This document shows positions 22,515-30,638 of a stretch of DNA of 39,926 bases, one piece after another. A model generated the notes under the pieces. That model searched no databases and was not told the origin of the DNA. It worked only from the letters and a program-made list of their open reading frames with translations. Origin of the DNA: Pseudomonadota bacterium (GTDB taxonomy: Bacteria > Desulfobacterota > Desulfobulbia > Desulfobulbales > JAHJIY01). Both the position numbers and the translations under genes were made by a program. The first letter of the stretch is position 1; every line of letters begins with the position of its first letter. Location of the stretch: the NCBI GenBank assembly GCA_018823175.1, contig JAHJIY010000098.1, positions 1 to 39,926 on the forward strand, in the 5' to 3' direction.

Positions 22515-23370
22515 TGGCGGCATCCTTCAAATAGGCAAAAGTCTCCCGGGCAATCAGAGCGGCGCCCAGGGCCGTGGTCATCTGCGGAAATTCCGGCACC
22601 ACCACCGGCCGCATCAACTCGGTTTCCAGGGCCTCAATCAACCCCTGATTCAAGGCCGGGCCGCCGTCAAAAAAGACCATGTCTTCAATCCCGACCCGTT
22701 TGGCCAGTCGACTGATCCGCCGGGCAATCGAATAATGGACGCCGGCCACCAGCTCTTCCTTACCGTTACCGTTGGCCAGCAGACTGATGATCTCCGATTC
22801 GGCAAAGACGGTGCAGGTACTGTTGATCGTCAACGGCACGCCATTGGCCTTTTTATGACACGCACCCAGTTCCGCCACTTCCATCTCCAGATTGCGGGCG
22901 GTCATCTCCAGGAAGCGACCGGTCCCAGCGGCGCATTTATCATTCATCGTGAAGTTCTTGACATGGCCATCCTCATCCAGGGCAATGACCTTAAGATCCT
23001 GCCCCCCGATATTGATGATGGTCTTGACCTTACCGTGGGCGGCCGCCGCCTTGTTGGCGCCGCTGGCATTAGCGGATATTTCACTGACTGAGTCATCGGC
23101 ATCTTTAAAAAGTTTGCGACCATAGCCGGTGGAAAAAACATAGGCCACATCCCAGCGGGAAATCTGGATCCGAGCCAGGAGACTCTCAAAGGCTGCCAGG
23201 GTATTTTTATGAAAATGACTGCCGGTGGGCCAGCAGTCCTGGCCGACAATCCGCTCATCCTGATCGATTAATACAATCTTGATCGTGGTCGAACCGATAT
23301 CGATCCCGGCAAAATAGTTGAAATTCCCCGCAGCAGACGACGGCGCTTTCGGGTCGTTTTGCATGTTCAT
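22507..23370 (-). CDS. ATP-dependent reductase activator, second copy (HgdC/BadF family)
   Basis: 287 aa. The ASKHA ATPase shows FAGIDIGSTTIKIVLID, INIGGQDLKVIALD, the cluster Cys in DKCAAGTGRFLEM, the second in STCTVFAESEI, and FFDGGPALNQGL. It feeds ATP-driven electrons to the reductase encoded just upstream; start and stop overlap (TAATG) and AAGGAGG precedes the ATG. Relative to the first activator (9124-9876) it has an N-terminal extension of about 20 residues. Placement between that reductase and a CcdA-like protein, in an operon with TonB genes, is not usual for this family. Confidence 0.9.
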   Translation of the reverse strand: MNMQNDPKAPSSAAGNFNYFAGIDIGSTTIKIVLIDQDERIVGQDCWPTGSHFHKNTLAAFESLLARIQISRWDVAYVFSTGYGRKLFKDADDSVSEISANASGANKAAAAHGKVKTIINIGGQDLKVIALDEDGHVKNFTMNDKCAAGTGRFLEMTARNLEMEVAELGACHKKANGVPLTINSTCTVFAESEIISLLANGNGKEELVAGVHYSIARRISRLAKRVGIEDMVFFDGGPALNQGLIEALETELMRPVVVPEFPQMTTALGAALIARETFAYLKDAANG

Positions 23371-24647
23371 TATTTTTTCCTCCTTCGAGCCTTGATCGAT
23401 TCGATAAAGGCCTCCACTCTGGTTGAAAGCTGCCCCAGGTCCTCGTTGCCGTAATCGGTTTCCAGATAGAGCATCGGCACCCCGGCCTCATTCATGGTCT
23501 GGCTGATCGATTTCTGTTCCATCTCATAGGGCAGGCAGCCGGAAAAGGCCTGATAAATCACCCCCTCCACCTTGTGGCTGTTGACCAGCTCGACAATCTT
23601 TCGGTTCCGATCGAGATTAGGGGTGAGACAGGGACAGGTGCAGGGTTTTAGATAGCGGTCAGCCAGGGCTGACACCATATCATCAAGATTGACTTCGTCA
23701 TAGGACACCGCATCGTAGAGCAATCGGTTTGAGGAACAGACCTCATCGGCGACAATAATGCCGCCGGTCTGCTCAACCAGAATCGGCACCTTGAGATTGG
23801 GGAAAAGCGGCGGCGAACCGGTCAGCAACAGACGCGGGGCCTGACGGTTGGTGACGGCCAGATCATTTTGCTCTCGTTCTTCCAGTTCCGCAATGAGTTG
23901 GCGCACCGCCTGTTGCCAATTGCCCATCTCGTCAATAAAATAGGCGCTGGTCACCAGGAAAATGTCCTTACCGAAAATCAACGGGGTTTTACCTTTGCGC
24001 AGGTCGTTTAGTTTGCGAAACAATCGGCAGCATTCCGTCTTCTCCCCGATTACCGCCTGCAAGGCGGCGGAGGTAATTCTGGTACCGGTAGTTTCGCCCA
24101 GATCAAGGGCGAATTTCTTGACCGATTCCTGCCAGTAAAACCGGGCGGCATCACTGTCTTTACTGGCCGGCATTTCCAGGATGTAGACCGGATAGCCCAT
24201 CTCTTTAAGCATCTCCCCGCCCTTCTTTTTCTGATCACAGGTGGTCGGGATCACGATGGCCGATACGTCCTCACCCCACACGGGCTGATTGATATGGAGC
24301 ATGCCGGTGGTTGCCTTGACCACCGGGCAGGATTTGGCCGGCAGAAACTCGGCCCCGACCTGCTCGTAGGCATAAGCCCCACTGCACATCCGGACCGGAA
24401 CCGCGCCCGCCGCCAGAATCAGTTCATCCGGCACCTGCAGACACATGGTGCCGATTACCTTTTTGCCGGCCGGCAGCTGATGGCCGTTTTTATAAAAATT
24501 TCGGAACAGCTCATAAAAATAGGTCATGGCCTGGGGGGTATCGGCAAACTCGGTGAGTTGCTGCAGGGTGTTCTCGGCCTCCATAGCCAGATGCAGGCCG
24601 GTGGTCTTTTGCATTCGGACAAACCGAAGGTCTAAATCACTTTGCAT
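23370..24647 (-). CDS. Double-cubane-cluster-type reductase, second copy (HgdB/D family)
   Basis: 425 aa. The Cys pattern parallels the first copy: TMCLQVPDEL (Cys69), VRMCSGAYAYE (88), KSCPVVKA (107), TTCDQKKKGGEML (137), then VCSSNRLL, KPCTCPCLTPN and SGCLPYEMEQ, closing LETDYGNEDLGQLSTRVEAF. It is the partner of the following activator gene. Start: ATG 24647 overlaps the NapH-like gene by 11 nt, with GGGGG upstream; the open frame to 24755 is the antiparallel of nothing and lies inside the NapH gene. Expected chemistry is ATP-dependent low-potential reduction of a small substrate. Divergence from copy 1 and the TonB-linked context argue for a different substrate. Confidence 0.87.
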   Translation of the reverse strand: MQSDLDLRFVRMQKTTGLHLAMEAENTLQQLTEFADTPQAMTYFYELFRNFYKNGHQLPAGKKVIGTMCLQVPDELILAAGAVPVRMCSGAYAYEQVGAEFLPAKSCPVVKATTGMLHINQPVWGEDVSAIVIPTTCDQKKKGGEMLKEMGYPVYILEMPASKDSDAARFYWQESVKKFALDLGETTGTRITSAALQAVIGEKTECCRLFRKLNDLRKGKTPLIFGKDIFLVTSAYFIDEMGNWQQAVRQLIAELEEREQNDLAVTNRQAPRLLLTGSPPLFPNLKVPILVEQTGGIIVADEVCSSNRLLYDAVSYDEVNLDDMVSALADRYLKPCTCPCLTPNLDRNRKIVELVNSHKVEGVIYQAFSGCLPYEMEQKSISQTMNEAGVPMLYLETDYGNEDLGQLSTRVEAFIESIKARRRKK

Positions 24648-25623
24648 CGTCACGCCCCCGCATTCGCTTAAAAAATCCATCCTCAGTCGCCTCGAAAACC
24701 GGCACCCCCAGAAACTTGACCTGCAGGCAGCCCTGTTCCGGACACATCTCCACACATTTCAGACACATCATGCAATCATCCTTGACTATATTTTTATGTT
24801 CAAGATCATCGGCAATCGCCCTGATCCCGACATCACAGGCCCGGTAGCAATTCCCGCAGCGGGTACACTTGGCGCCATCCTTATTAAGCCGCAGCAGAGC
24901 AGCCTTGGCAAAGATGTAATGAAAGGCGCTCATCGGACAGAACAGACAGAAAAATCTTTTTTTGATGAATGAGCCGGCCAGAAAAATACCGGTGATCAAC
25001 AGACCCAGCGCCGTAAAAACCATCTTCGTTTTAGAACTCAGATCAATGGCCAACTGCGAAAAATCACCACTAAAGATCGGCAGCAAGGTCCGCCCCGGAC
25101 AGATCTGGCAAAAGGGGACGCCAAAATCATGGTTAAGGGTGGCCAGCCCGAAAAACGAGTTGCCGATCGCCATGGGGATAAGAATCAGCAAAGCCAGCAG
25201 GATGTATTTTATTTTACTGAGCCGCTGAAATACCGGTTCGCTGTAGCCGCCATATCGGATCTTGAACTTGTTGCGCAGAATAGTAAGCCAGTCCTGCACG
25301 GTACCAAGGGGACAGACAAAACCACACCAGGCCTTATTAAAGACAAGGAATAAGCCGATAAAGGTCAGCAGGCCGACCAGGATTCCGATGCCGCGCCCGG
25401 AAAAATAACTCGACCAGGGTGTCCCCATCTGATGCTGCAGACCCAGAAGATAGCAGGAGCCGCCCCGATGTTCACTGAAGATGCAGGCAAAGGTCGGCAA
25501 CTGGTCACCGATGTTGATCGCCAGATAACCGCCATAGATCAAAAGAACAAAAGAGGCGATCTGAAAATAAAAACGGAAACGGCTGAGATGGGCGTTGTTA
25601 ATTGCTTTTTTAAAACTGTTCAT
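24637..25623 (-). CDS. NapH/YccM-like membrane ferredoxin
   Basis: 328 aa. Four to five membrane helices carry the paired motifs WCGFVCPLGTVQDW and FFCLFCPMSAFHY (CXXXCP repeats typical of NapH, NosR and YccM). A C-terminal ferredoxin part has CTRCGNCYRAC and CMMCLKCVEMCP for two [4Fe-4S] clusters. Such proteins take electrons from the quinone pool or pass them across the inner membrane. Immediately upstream of the reductase gene (11-nt overlap), it is a likely electron source for the activator or a route to the periplasm. A Cys/His-containing periplasmic loop (ACIFSEHRGGSCYLL) is notable. Confidence 0.88.
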   Translation of the reverse strand: MNSFKKAINNAHLSRFRFYFQIASFVLLIYGGYLAINIGDQLPTFACIFSEHRGGSCYLLGLQHQMGTPWSSYFSGRGIGILVGLLTFIGLFLVFNKAWCGFVCPLGTVQDWLTILRNKFKIRYGGYSEPVFQRLSKIKYILLALLILIPMAIGNSFFGLATLNHDFGVPFCQICPGRTLLPIFSGDFSQLAIDLSSKTKMVFTALGLLITGIFLAGSFIKKRFFCLFCPMSAFHYIFAKAALLRLNKDGAKCTRCGNCYRACDVGIRAIADDLEHKNIVKDDCMMCLKCVEMCPEQGCLQVKFLGVPVFEATEDGFFKRMRGRDDAK

Positions 25624-25628
25624 TGACG

Positions 25629-26669
25629 TTATCCAGCCAGGCTGATCCCCTGATAAGGTTTTTTGCGTCGTTGCCGGTAGAAATAAACGCCACCGCCGGT
25701 CAGGGTAAAGCCGAGCAGACCGATAATCAGCCCTAAAGCGTATGAGGAATAATCCGCCGGGGCCGGAGCATACTGCCAGGGCAGAGTAGTTAGATAACTG
25801 ACCCGTTGATAGGGCTGCTCGGCAAAAACCCCTTGCTCTGCCGCCTCACAGGAGGCGGTTACCAGAAATTCCGCCCTTTGGATCCGCTTAAAATCAGACC
25901 AATTGCCCGGGTAATAATCTTTGATCAACTGCAGGGCGGCGGTGCCGTCCGGACCGGTGACCACTTCCTTGACCCATTTCTTCTCGGTCTGCACCCGGAC
26001 CTTAGCCCCGGCCAGAGGTTTGCCGTAGTTGAGCACGGTAATCGTCAAATCCTGACCGGAGGTCACTCTGGCATGGAAATTAGTGTCCCAGAGATCATTG
26101 ACCACAATCTCCAGGGGAATGGTCTTCAGCGCCTGCGGCCTAGTCCGGGCCGGATCAAATTTATGATCGTGGCCCCAGCCGCAATTATGATGCATGGTGA
26201 TCCACTGGGCGGTCCGCACCACCAGCACCTGATCTTCAACCCCCTGCTCGACCAGATAAACATTATTGGCGCCATGGCCCGGCCCCTCACCCATCGGGGT
26301 CGGAAAAGAAAGATTGGGATTAACCCCCAGCTGCAAGGTCGGCTCGATAAGCGAGCCATCCGGCCGGCGGACCACGGCCTTGATTTGGGCCTGACGGCGA
26401 TGTTCGTTAAAATAATAGGTGCGAACCGGTTGCGGCCGATGCTCTGATTCCAGGGCCGGTTTCCCGCCGGATTTTTCAGCCGGTCTGCCGTTTAGTTTGC
26501 CACCCGGCTTTCCGCCGCTACCCTTTGTGGGCCTGGCGCTATCCGCTTGCCCCGGGTGCTGCTCACATTCCGCCCCACCGGCCACAGGTGAAGGGAAAAG
26601 ACGCAATGGCGTCAGGTCTTGCGCCTTGGCCTGAGCCACGCCCACCGCTAAAAGAATGGCAATCGCCAT
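25629..26669 (-). CDS. Periplasmic DUF4198/NikM-like protein with C-terminal membrane anchor
   Basis: 346 aa. A signal peptide (MAIAILLAVGVAQAKAQ) is followed by a low-complexity Gly/Lys/Pro segment (about 35-60) and a beta-rich domain. This contains GHGANNVYLVEQG, a His-rich MHHNCGWGHDHKFD, and Ig-like pieces (TNFHARVTSGQDLTITVLNYGKPLAGAKV, split here by eye). A C-terminal helix (YALGLIIGLLGFTLTGGGVYFY) with a basic tail RQRRKKP anchors it. The plan recalls DUF4198/NikM-type proteins of metal uptake. The frame is open to 26903 but crosses a palindromic repeat; Met at 26669 gives a clean signal peptide. The His/Cys cluster suggests a metal or metallo-ligand as substrate. Confidence 0.65.
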   Translation of the reverse strand: MAIAILLAVGVAQAKAQDLTPLRLFPSPVAGGAECEQHPGQADSARPTKGSGGKPGGKLNGRPAEKSGGKPALESEHRPQPVRTYYFNEHRRQAQIKAVVRRPDGSLIEPTLQLGVNPNLSFPTPMGEGPGHGANNVYLVEQGVEDQVLVVRTAQWITMHHNCGWGHDHKFDPARTRPQALKTIPLEIVVNDLWDTNFHARVTSGQDLTITVLNYGKPLAGAKVRVQTEKKWVKEVVTGPDGTAALQLIKDYYPGNWSDFKRIQRAEFLVTASCEAAEQGVFAEQPYQRVSYLTTLPWQYAPAPADYSSYALGLIIGLLGFTLTGGGVYFYRQRRKKPYQGISLAG

Positions 26670-26782
26670 AATCTGTCCACAGAGAAAACAGAATCCTTTC
26701 GTGATCAAATACTGACGGCACTTAAATATCTGCTGGTCTCGCCAAAAGCCCCCGCGGAACAAGGCAATATCGAGATGGCTAA

Positions 26783-26892
26783 GCAAAAATTCCGATGACC
26801 CAGGAGTGGTGCGCTTTTGTGAGCGCGGCCATACATACGGTATGCCGAACGAACAAAAGCGTGCCACGACGCCGGAGATCGGAACTTTTCGC
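26783..26892. repeat. 110-bp imperfect palindrome between receptor and DUF4198-like gene
   Basis: GCAAAAATTCCGAT (26783-26796) is mirrored by ATCGGAACTTTTCGC (26878-26892), and GTGGTGCGCTTTTGT (26806-26820) by ACAAAAGCGTGCCAC (26853-26867) with one mismatch; a small CATAC/GTATG stem sits at the centre. The whole could fold into one long hairpin. It interrupts an otherwise tightly packed operon and has no T-run, fitting a MITE/REP-like insertion or an mRNA processing site that lets receptor and downstream genes be expressed at different levels. Confidence 0.65.
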
Positions 26893-26902
26893 GACGCCAT
26901 CA

Positions 26903-28945
26903 TTATTTACCGGCTCCGAATTTATAAGAGAGTCCGGCAAAAATAGTGCGCGGCGCGCCGGAATAAAGGTTCATGCCGTCGGCATCATCACTGACATAGG
27001 TGGCATATTCCTTGTCGCCCAGATTAAGCAGATGGGTCCAGAAAGACCAGGCCTGCCAGTTGTAAGAGGCCCGCAAATTAAAGAGGGTCGGCCTGGTATA
27101 TTTATGGAGATTGGCATCATCGGCGTACTGGGTACTGATCTCATCCATCTCCAGTTCCACCTCCAGATCCCGAACCGGGATCAGGGTTACTCTGGCGTTG
27201 AGATGATGTTTGGGTGAACGTGGCTGCCAATTGCCGCTGTAATCAATGCCGCCGGTGGCATATACATCGTATTTGTTTTGGGCGTAGGTGTAAGACAGGG
27301 CCACCCGGACCAGATCGATCGGGGCGATGGAAGCCATGACCTCGGCCCCTTGCTGGGTTGATTCGCCGGCATTCACGTACATGGTGTCATCGGCGTTGAC
27401 CACGATTTTATCGGTGATATCCATCGAATAGATGGAACAATCCATTTTCAGCCGCTTCTGCCAGAAAACCGTCCGCAGACCAAGCTCGTAACTGGTCGCC
27501 TTTTCCGGCCGCAGATCGTTGTTATCATAGCGTGAGGTCCACAACTGGCTGGTGGTTGGCACAACAAAACCTTCCGAATAGCTGAGATAACCGTTCACCG
27601 AAGAGGCCAAGTCATAGGTCAGACCAACCTTGGGGCTGAATTTGGAAAATTTCTTGTCGCCGCCGGTGCCGCCGGCCAACAGATCTTCAACCTCATATTC
27701 GGCCGAATCGTAACGGCCGCCGACTGTGATTCGCAACTTTTCAACCGGTGATGATTCCAGCTGCAGATAGGGGGCTGTCACCTTGGTCGCAATATCATAG
27801 GATTTGGCCAGGTCACCAATTGTGTAGGAGGTAAACTGGTTGAGAATCTCGTCTTTGGTGACCGCCAGATTATAGTTTTCGGCATCCGAGCTACCGCTAA
27901 CCAGGTCAAGACCGGCGTTGATCTTACTGCGCCCCTGGGTAAGGTTATAACTGTATAAAAGCTGAAGATCCAGGTCCTGGCTATCCGTATTGGTCAAGCT
28001 GCCGATATAGGGCCGCGGAAAAGGGCCGTAAGTTAACTGGCGCACGCTGTAGTTGGGAATGGTCTCTTCCTCAACATCGCGCAGAGACAGGGTGGCGCTT
28101 AACTCCGATTCGGTAAAGAAATAGCTGTAAGACAGGGCGGAGGCGATTTTATCGGTTTTTTTGTTGGTAAAGGTTTGATAACTGTGCTGCCAGTCTTTGT
28201 AGAAATCGGCCTCACTCAAGGTGCCGGGCGAGTCGTTCTCGGAGTTAAGAAAATCAATTTTAAAGGACAGGAGTGATTCTTCATTTGGGGTATAATTGGA
28301 TTTAAGGGTGGCTGCCTTCTTCTGCAAAGAGTTGTTATCGCGCCAGCCGTTACCGTCAACCAGACTCAGATCGAGATTAAACCCCAGTGGCCCGCTGCCG
28401 CCGCTGCCGGAAACACCGCTGCGCCACTGACTATAATCGCCCAGCTCACTCCAGACTTTGACTTGCGGCTCAACCGACGGTTTTTTGGTGATGACGTTAA
28501 TGATGCCACCGATCGCATTGCTGCCGTAAAGGGCGGAAGCCGGTCCCTTAATAATCTCAATCCGGGCAATATTATCACTGTTGAGCTGGCTGAACTGGCT
28601 CGAACTGCCGGAACCATAGCTGGTGGTCGGCAAGCCGTCGAGCAAAACGATGGTATAGGGATTGGTGAAATGAGTCGGCACCCGGATCGCGGTAAGTTCC
28701 GATTCGCCGCCGAAATTCTGGGAGTTGATCCCCGGAATGCGATCAAGAAACTCCGCCGGATTACGGGCCTTCACCTCTTCCAGGTCTACTTCGGAAAGGA
28801 CATTAACCGAAACCGCGGTGTCTTTGATTTTCTCACTGACCCGGGAGGCGGTCACCACCACTTCATCAAGTTCCTGTTGTAATTCCGTCGCCGCCAGCCA
28901 ACCAGGGAACAGAACAATCGTCACCACCAGAAATAAATATCGCAC
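26903..28945 (-). CDS. TonB-dependent outer-membrane receptor
   Basis: 680 aa. Signal peptide (RYLFLVVTIVLFPGWLAA), a TonB box in LDEVVVTASR (about 27-36), a plug domain (AVSVNVLSEVDLEEV, ALYGSNAIGGIINVITKKP) and a 22-strand-type barrel (GGRYDSAEYEV, GLTYDLASSVNGYLSYSEGF, SYELGLRTVFWQKR) ending in aromatic-rich IFAGLSYKFGAGK. Length and plug resemble BtuB/CirA-type receptors for cobalamin, siderophores or metal chelates; the ligand cannot be read from sequence. Start: AAGGAG lies six nt before GTG 28945, within codons of a longer frame that begins at 28963, so GTG is preferred. It leads the nine-gene operon. Tandem ATTTTGAAAAT palindromes sit just upstream. Confidence 0.93.
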   Translation of the reverse strand: MRYLFLVVTIVLFPGWLAATELQQELDEVVVTASRVSEKIKDTAVSVNVLSEVDLEEVKARNPAEFLDRIPGINSQNFGGESELTAIRVPTHFTNPYTIVLLDGLPTTSYGSGSSSQFSQLNSDNIARIEIIKGPASALYGSNAIGGIINVITKKPSVEPQVKVWSELGDYSQWRSGVSGSGGSGPLGFNLDLSLVDGNGWRDNNSLQKKAATLKSNYTPNEESLLSFKIDFLNSENDSPGTLSEADFYKDWQHSYQTFTNKKTDKIASALSYSYFFTESELSATLSLRDVEEETIPNYSVRQLTYGPFPRPYIGSLTNTDSQDLDLQLLYSYNLTQGRSKINAGLDLVSGSSDAENYNLAVTKDEILNQFTSYTIGDLAKSYDIATKVTAPYLQLESSPVEKLRITVGGRYDSAEYEVEDLLAGGTGGDKKFSKFSPKVGLTYDLASSVNGYLSYSEGFVVPTTSQLWTSRYDNNDLRPEKATSYELGLRTVFWQKRLKMDCSIYSMDITDKIVVNADDTMYVNAGESTQQGAEVMASIAPIDLVRVALSYTYAQNKYDVYATGGIDYSGNWQPRSPKHHLNARVTLIPVRDLEVELEMDEISTQYADDANLHKYTRPTLFNLRASYNWQAWSFWTHLLNLGDKEYATYVSDDADGMNLYSGAPRTIFAGLSYKFGAGK

Positions 28946-28962
28946 GAATTTCTCCTTCATCA

Positions 28963-28985
28963 ATTTTGAAAATAATTTTGAAAAT
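28963..28985. promoter_or_regulatory. Tandem palindromic operator candidate at the receptor 5' end
   Basis: ATTTTGAAAAT occurs twice (28963-28973 and 28975-28985) with a 12-bp period. Each copy is a perfect palindrome around the central G. The pair lies 18 nt upstream of the GTG start, overlapping the leader of the TonB-reductase operon. Placement and symmetry fit a repressor site for metal-responsive control, but the sequence fits the Fur consensus only partly (about 12 of 19), so the regulator is unknown. Confidence 0.45.
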
Positions 28986-29041
28986 GATCCCAGCCGTCAG
29001 CTCAACAAAGTTGAACTAAATCTCAGTCGGCCCCAAGGCTA

Positions 29042-29054
29042 CCACGGTGTGGTA
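29042..29054. promoter_or_regulatory. CCAC-N5-GTGGTA palindrome upstream of the receptor
   Basis: CTACCACGGTGTGGTAG (29039-29055) has perfect 7-bp arms around GGT, shared with CCACTTTGTGGTA at 1596-1608 in the core CCAC--TGTGGTA. Another palindrome, TTCAACTTTGTTGAG, lies at about 29000-29016 between it and the receptor. These are candidate binding sites in the promoter region of the TonB-reductase operon. No clear -35/-10 pair was recognised on the minus strand here. Confidence 0.35.
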
Positions 29055-29246
29055 GAGTTGAAAATGTGGCAAATTGTCGCAGAATGGTTGAATTTGCTCA
29101 GTTGAGAAAAAGTTAAGAGAGTTACGGCGGGCAAGAAGAAGTAATTTGGGGAGATATTATTTTTGGGGAGGGATGATGAATAAGCGTAGTTTATCGAATT
29201 AGAACAAAAGCCCAACCATAATGTTTAAAAATTCAGACTCGATCTA

Positions 29247-29324
29247 ACAAGATACCAGATAAGGATTAAATTTGATTTGACAGTTCAAGTGTAGATATAC
29301 AGTAGACATCTAAAGTTTTGAGGT
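29247..29324. repeat. 78-bp direct repeat, left copy
   Basis: Matches 31752-31829 at 66 of 78 positions in the same orientation, beginning ACAAGATACCAGATAAGG. Together the copies bracket the XRE-ImmA/PIN pair and the hsdR fragment. It may be an island boundary or a dispersed repeat. Confidence 0.75.
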
Positions 29325-29445
29325 AGGTTATTTTCTGATGATGTAGTCCTGCAAAATTTAACTATCAAGTCAGTCAAATATTTAGGGCGGTATATTGTCC
29401 GACCACAGAAAGATCAAAAGCGGATATAGCCTCTTGCCAACAAAG

Positions 29446-29475
29446 TTGACAAAAGTTGACGGATTGAGGTATAAG
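29446..29475 (+). promoter_or_regulatory. Sigma70-type promoter of the XRE-ImmA/PIN operon
   Basis: TTGACA (29446-29451), an 18-bp spacer and TATAAG (29470-29475) lie 26 nt upstream of the ATG at 29502, which itself follows GGAGG. The -35 overlaps a tandem AAAGTTGAC repeat with a 10-bp period, a plausible site for autoregulation by the XRE domain. Confidence 0.6.
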
Positions 29476-29501
29476 GATATCAAGACCGTGGAGGGGCACT
29501 T

Positions 29502-30638
29502 ATGAATAAGACACTAAATATTAAGACAGTAGAATCAAAACTCGAAACAATGGGGTTATCCCAATCTCAAATAGCCGATACACTAGGTGTCTCTCGCCAA
29601 ATTGTTTCTCAATGGTTAAAGGGGTCTAAATTCCCTAGGCCGGCAAAGTTATTACGCCTATCCAAGCTTGTTGGATTACCTTTTAATGATCTTGTAATTA
29701 AAACTGATACCTCTCTGGAACCAGTCGTTGCTTTCAGAAAGAAAGGCTCTCACAAAATCACCGAGGCGTATTTAGAGGATGCCAAAGACAAGGGATATCT
29801 GCTCCAGCAACTTGTTCCATATCTACCTTTCGACAACCAATCCCGCCCCCCATCTCTCATAGATCCAAAGCTTGATTATGGGTACATACAAAAAGCTGCT
29901 CAAAGAGCCCGAGAAGAAATAGAGAAAAAGGTCGGCGAAGTAATAAACTTTCACGAAATGATCGATTTCTTTTCCAGATATCACGCTGTTATCATTCCAG
30001 TTTTTTGGGGCAGTGTCGCCAATCATGAAAACGCCCTGCATGTATATCTTCCTTCATCAATGACCACATGGATATACTTGAATCTGGACAGTAAAATTCA
30101 TGATTTCAAGTTCTGGATGGCGCATGAACTAGGCCACATTAAATCTCCAGATTTATCAACTGAAGATGATGCAGAAGATTTTGCAGAGTATTTTGCCGGG
30201 GCATTTTTAGTCGGACACGATTTGGCTGAAAAAGAATACGCCACCCTGACTAAACTTGATTCAGAAAACCTACAGATTAAGAGAATTATTGAGGTGGCTG
30301 AAGAACTTGTTGTTACACCACTGACAATTTATTTTGAAATTAATCGTTTTGCGGAAAATGCGGGTAAGCCCACCATCGACCTGGAAAAAAACAAAGCCAT
30401 TTATAAGGCGAACACAAATTTTCAGAAGTCATATAAATCCGTTGCAGATTATCTTTTTGAAACTCTTCCTCCTACACCCAAAAAATATATTTCTGTAGCA
30501 AGTGAAGAGTTTGGCAGTCCTTTTTTTGATGTACTAAGAACATATATGTCGGAAAACAAGAAATCTGTTGGTTTCCTTCAGGAGTTACTAAATTTGTCAC
30601 CGGCAGATACTCATACTCTCTACGAAGAAATCTGCTGA
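29502..30638 (+). CDS. XRE HTH plus ImmA/IrrE metallopeptidase (antitoxin-like)
   Basis: 378 aa. The N-terminal XRE helix-turn-helix (LSQSQIADTLGVSRQIVSQW, residues 19-38) is followed by an ImmA/IrrE zinc-peptidase domain with HELGH (208-212) and a downstream acidic helix (EDFAEYFAGAFL) likely to give the third ligand. The promoter and GGAGG ribosome binding site are clear. Its stop overlaps the start of a PIN-domain gene (TGATG). XRE-ImmA proteins often act as antitoxins or as proteolytic switches that cut repressors on mobile elements. Base composition is richer in AT than the minus-strand genes to the left, consistent with transfer. Confidence 0.9.
   Translation: MNKTLNIKTVESKLETMGLSQSQIADTLGVSRQIVSQWLKGSKFPRPAKLLRLSKLVGLPFNDLVIKTDTSLEPVVAFRKKGSHKITEAYLEDAKDKGYLLQQLVPYLPFDNQSRPPSLIDPKLDYGYIQKAAQRAREEIEKKVGEVINFHEMIDFFSRYHAVIIPVFWGSVANHENALHVYLPSSMTTWIYLNLDSKIHDFKFWMAHELGHIKSPDLSTEDDAEDFAEYFAGAFLVGHDLAEKEYATLTKLDSENLQIKRIIEVAEELVVTPLTIYFEINRFAENAGKPTIDLEKNKAIYKANTNFQKSYKSVADYLFETLPPTPKKYISVASEEFGSPFFDVLRTYMSENKKSVGFLQELLNLSPADTHTLYEEIC

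Noticed and set aside
26670-26902. Extended N-terminus of the DUF4198-like protein
   Set aside because: The extension translates a palindromic repeat and would bury the signal peptide.
29066-29082. TGGC...GCA sequence resembling a sigma54 promoter
   Set aside because: Spacing between GG and GC is nine rather than ten, and it points away from the receptor gene.
28986-29100. Riboswitch (cobalamin or metal) in the receptor leader
   Set aside because: Only separate short palindromes are seen; no conserved riboswitch core was recognised, and the region is too short for a cobalamin riboswitch.
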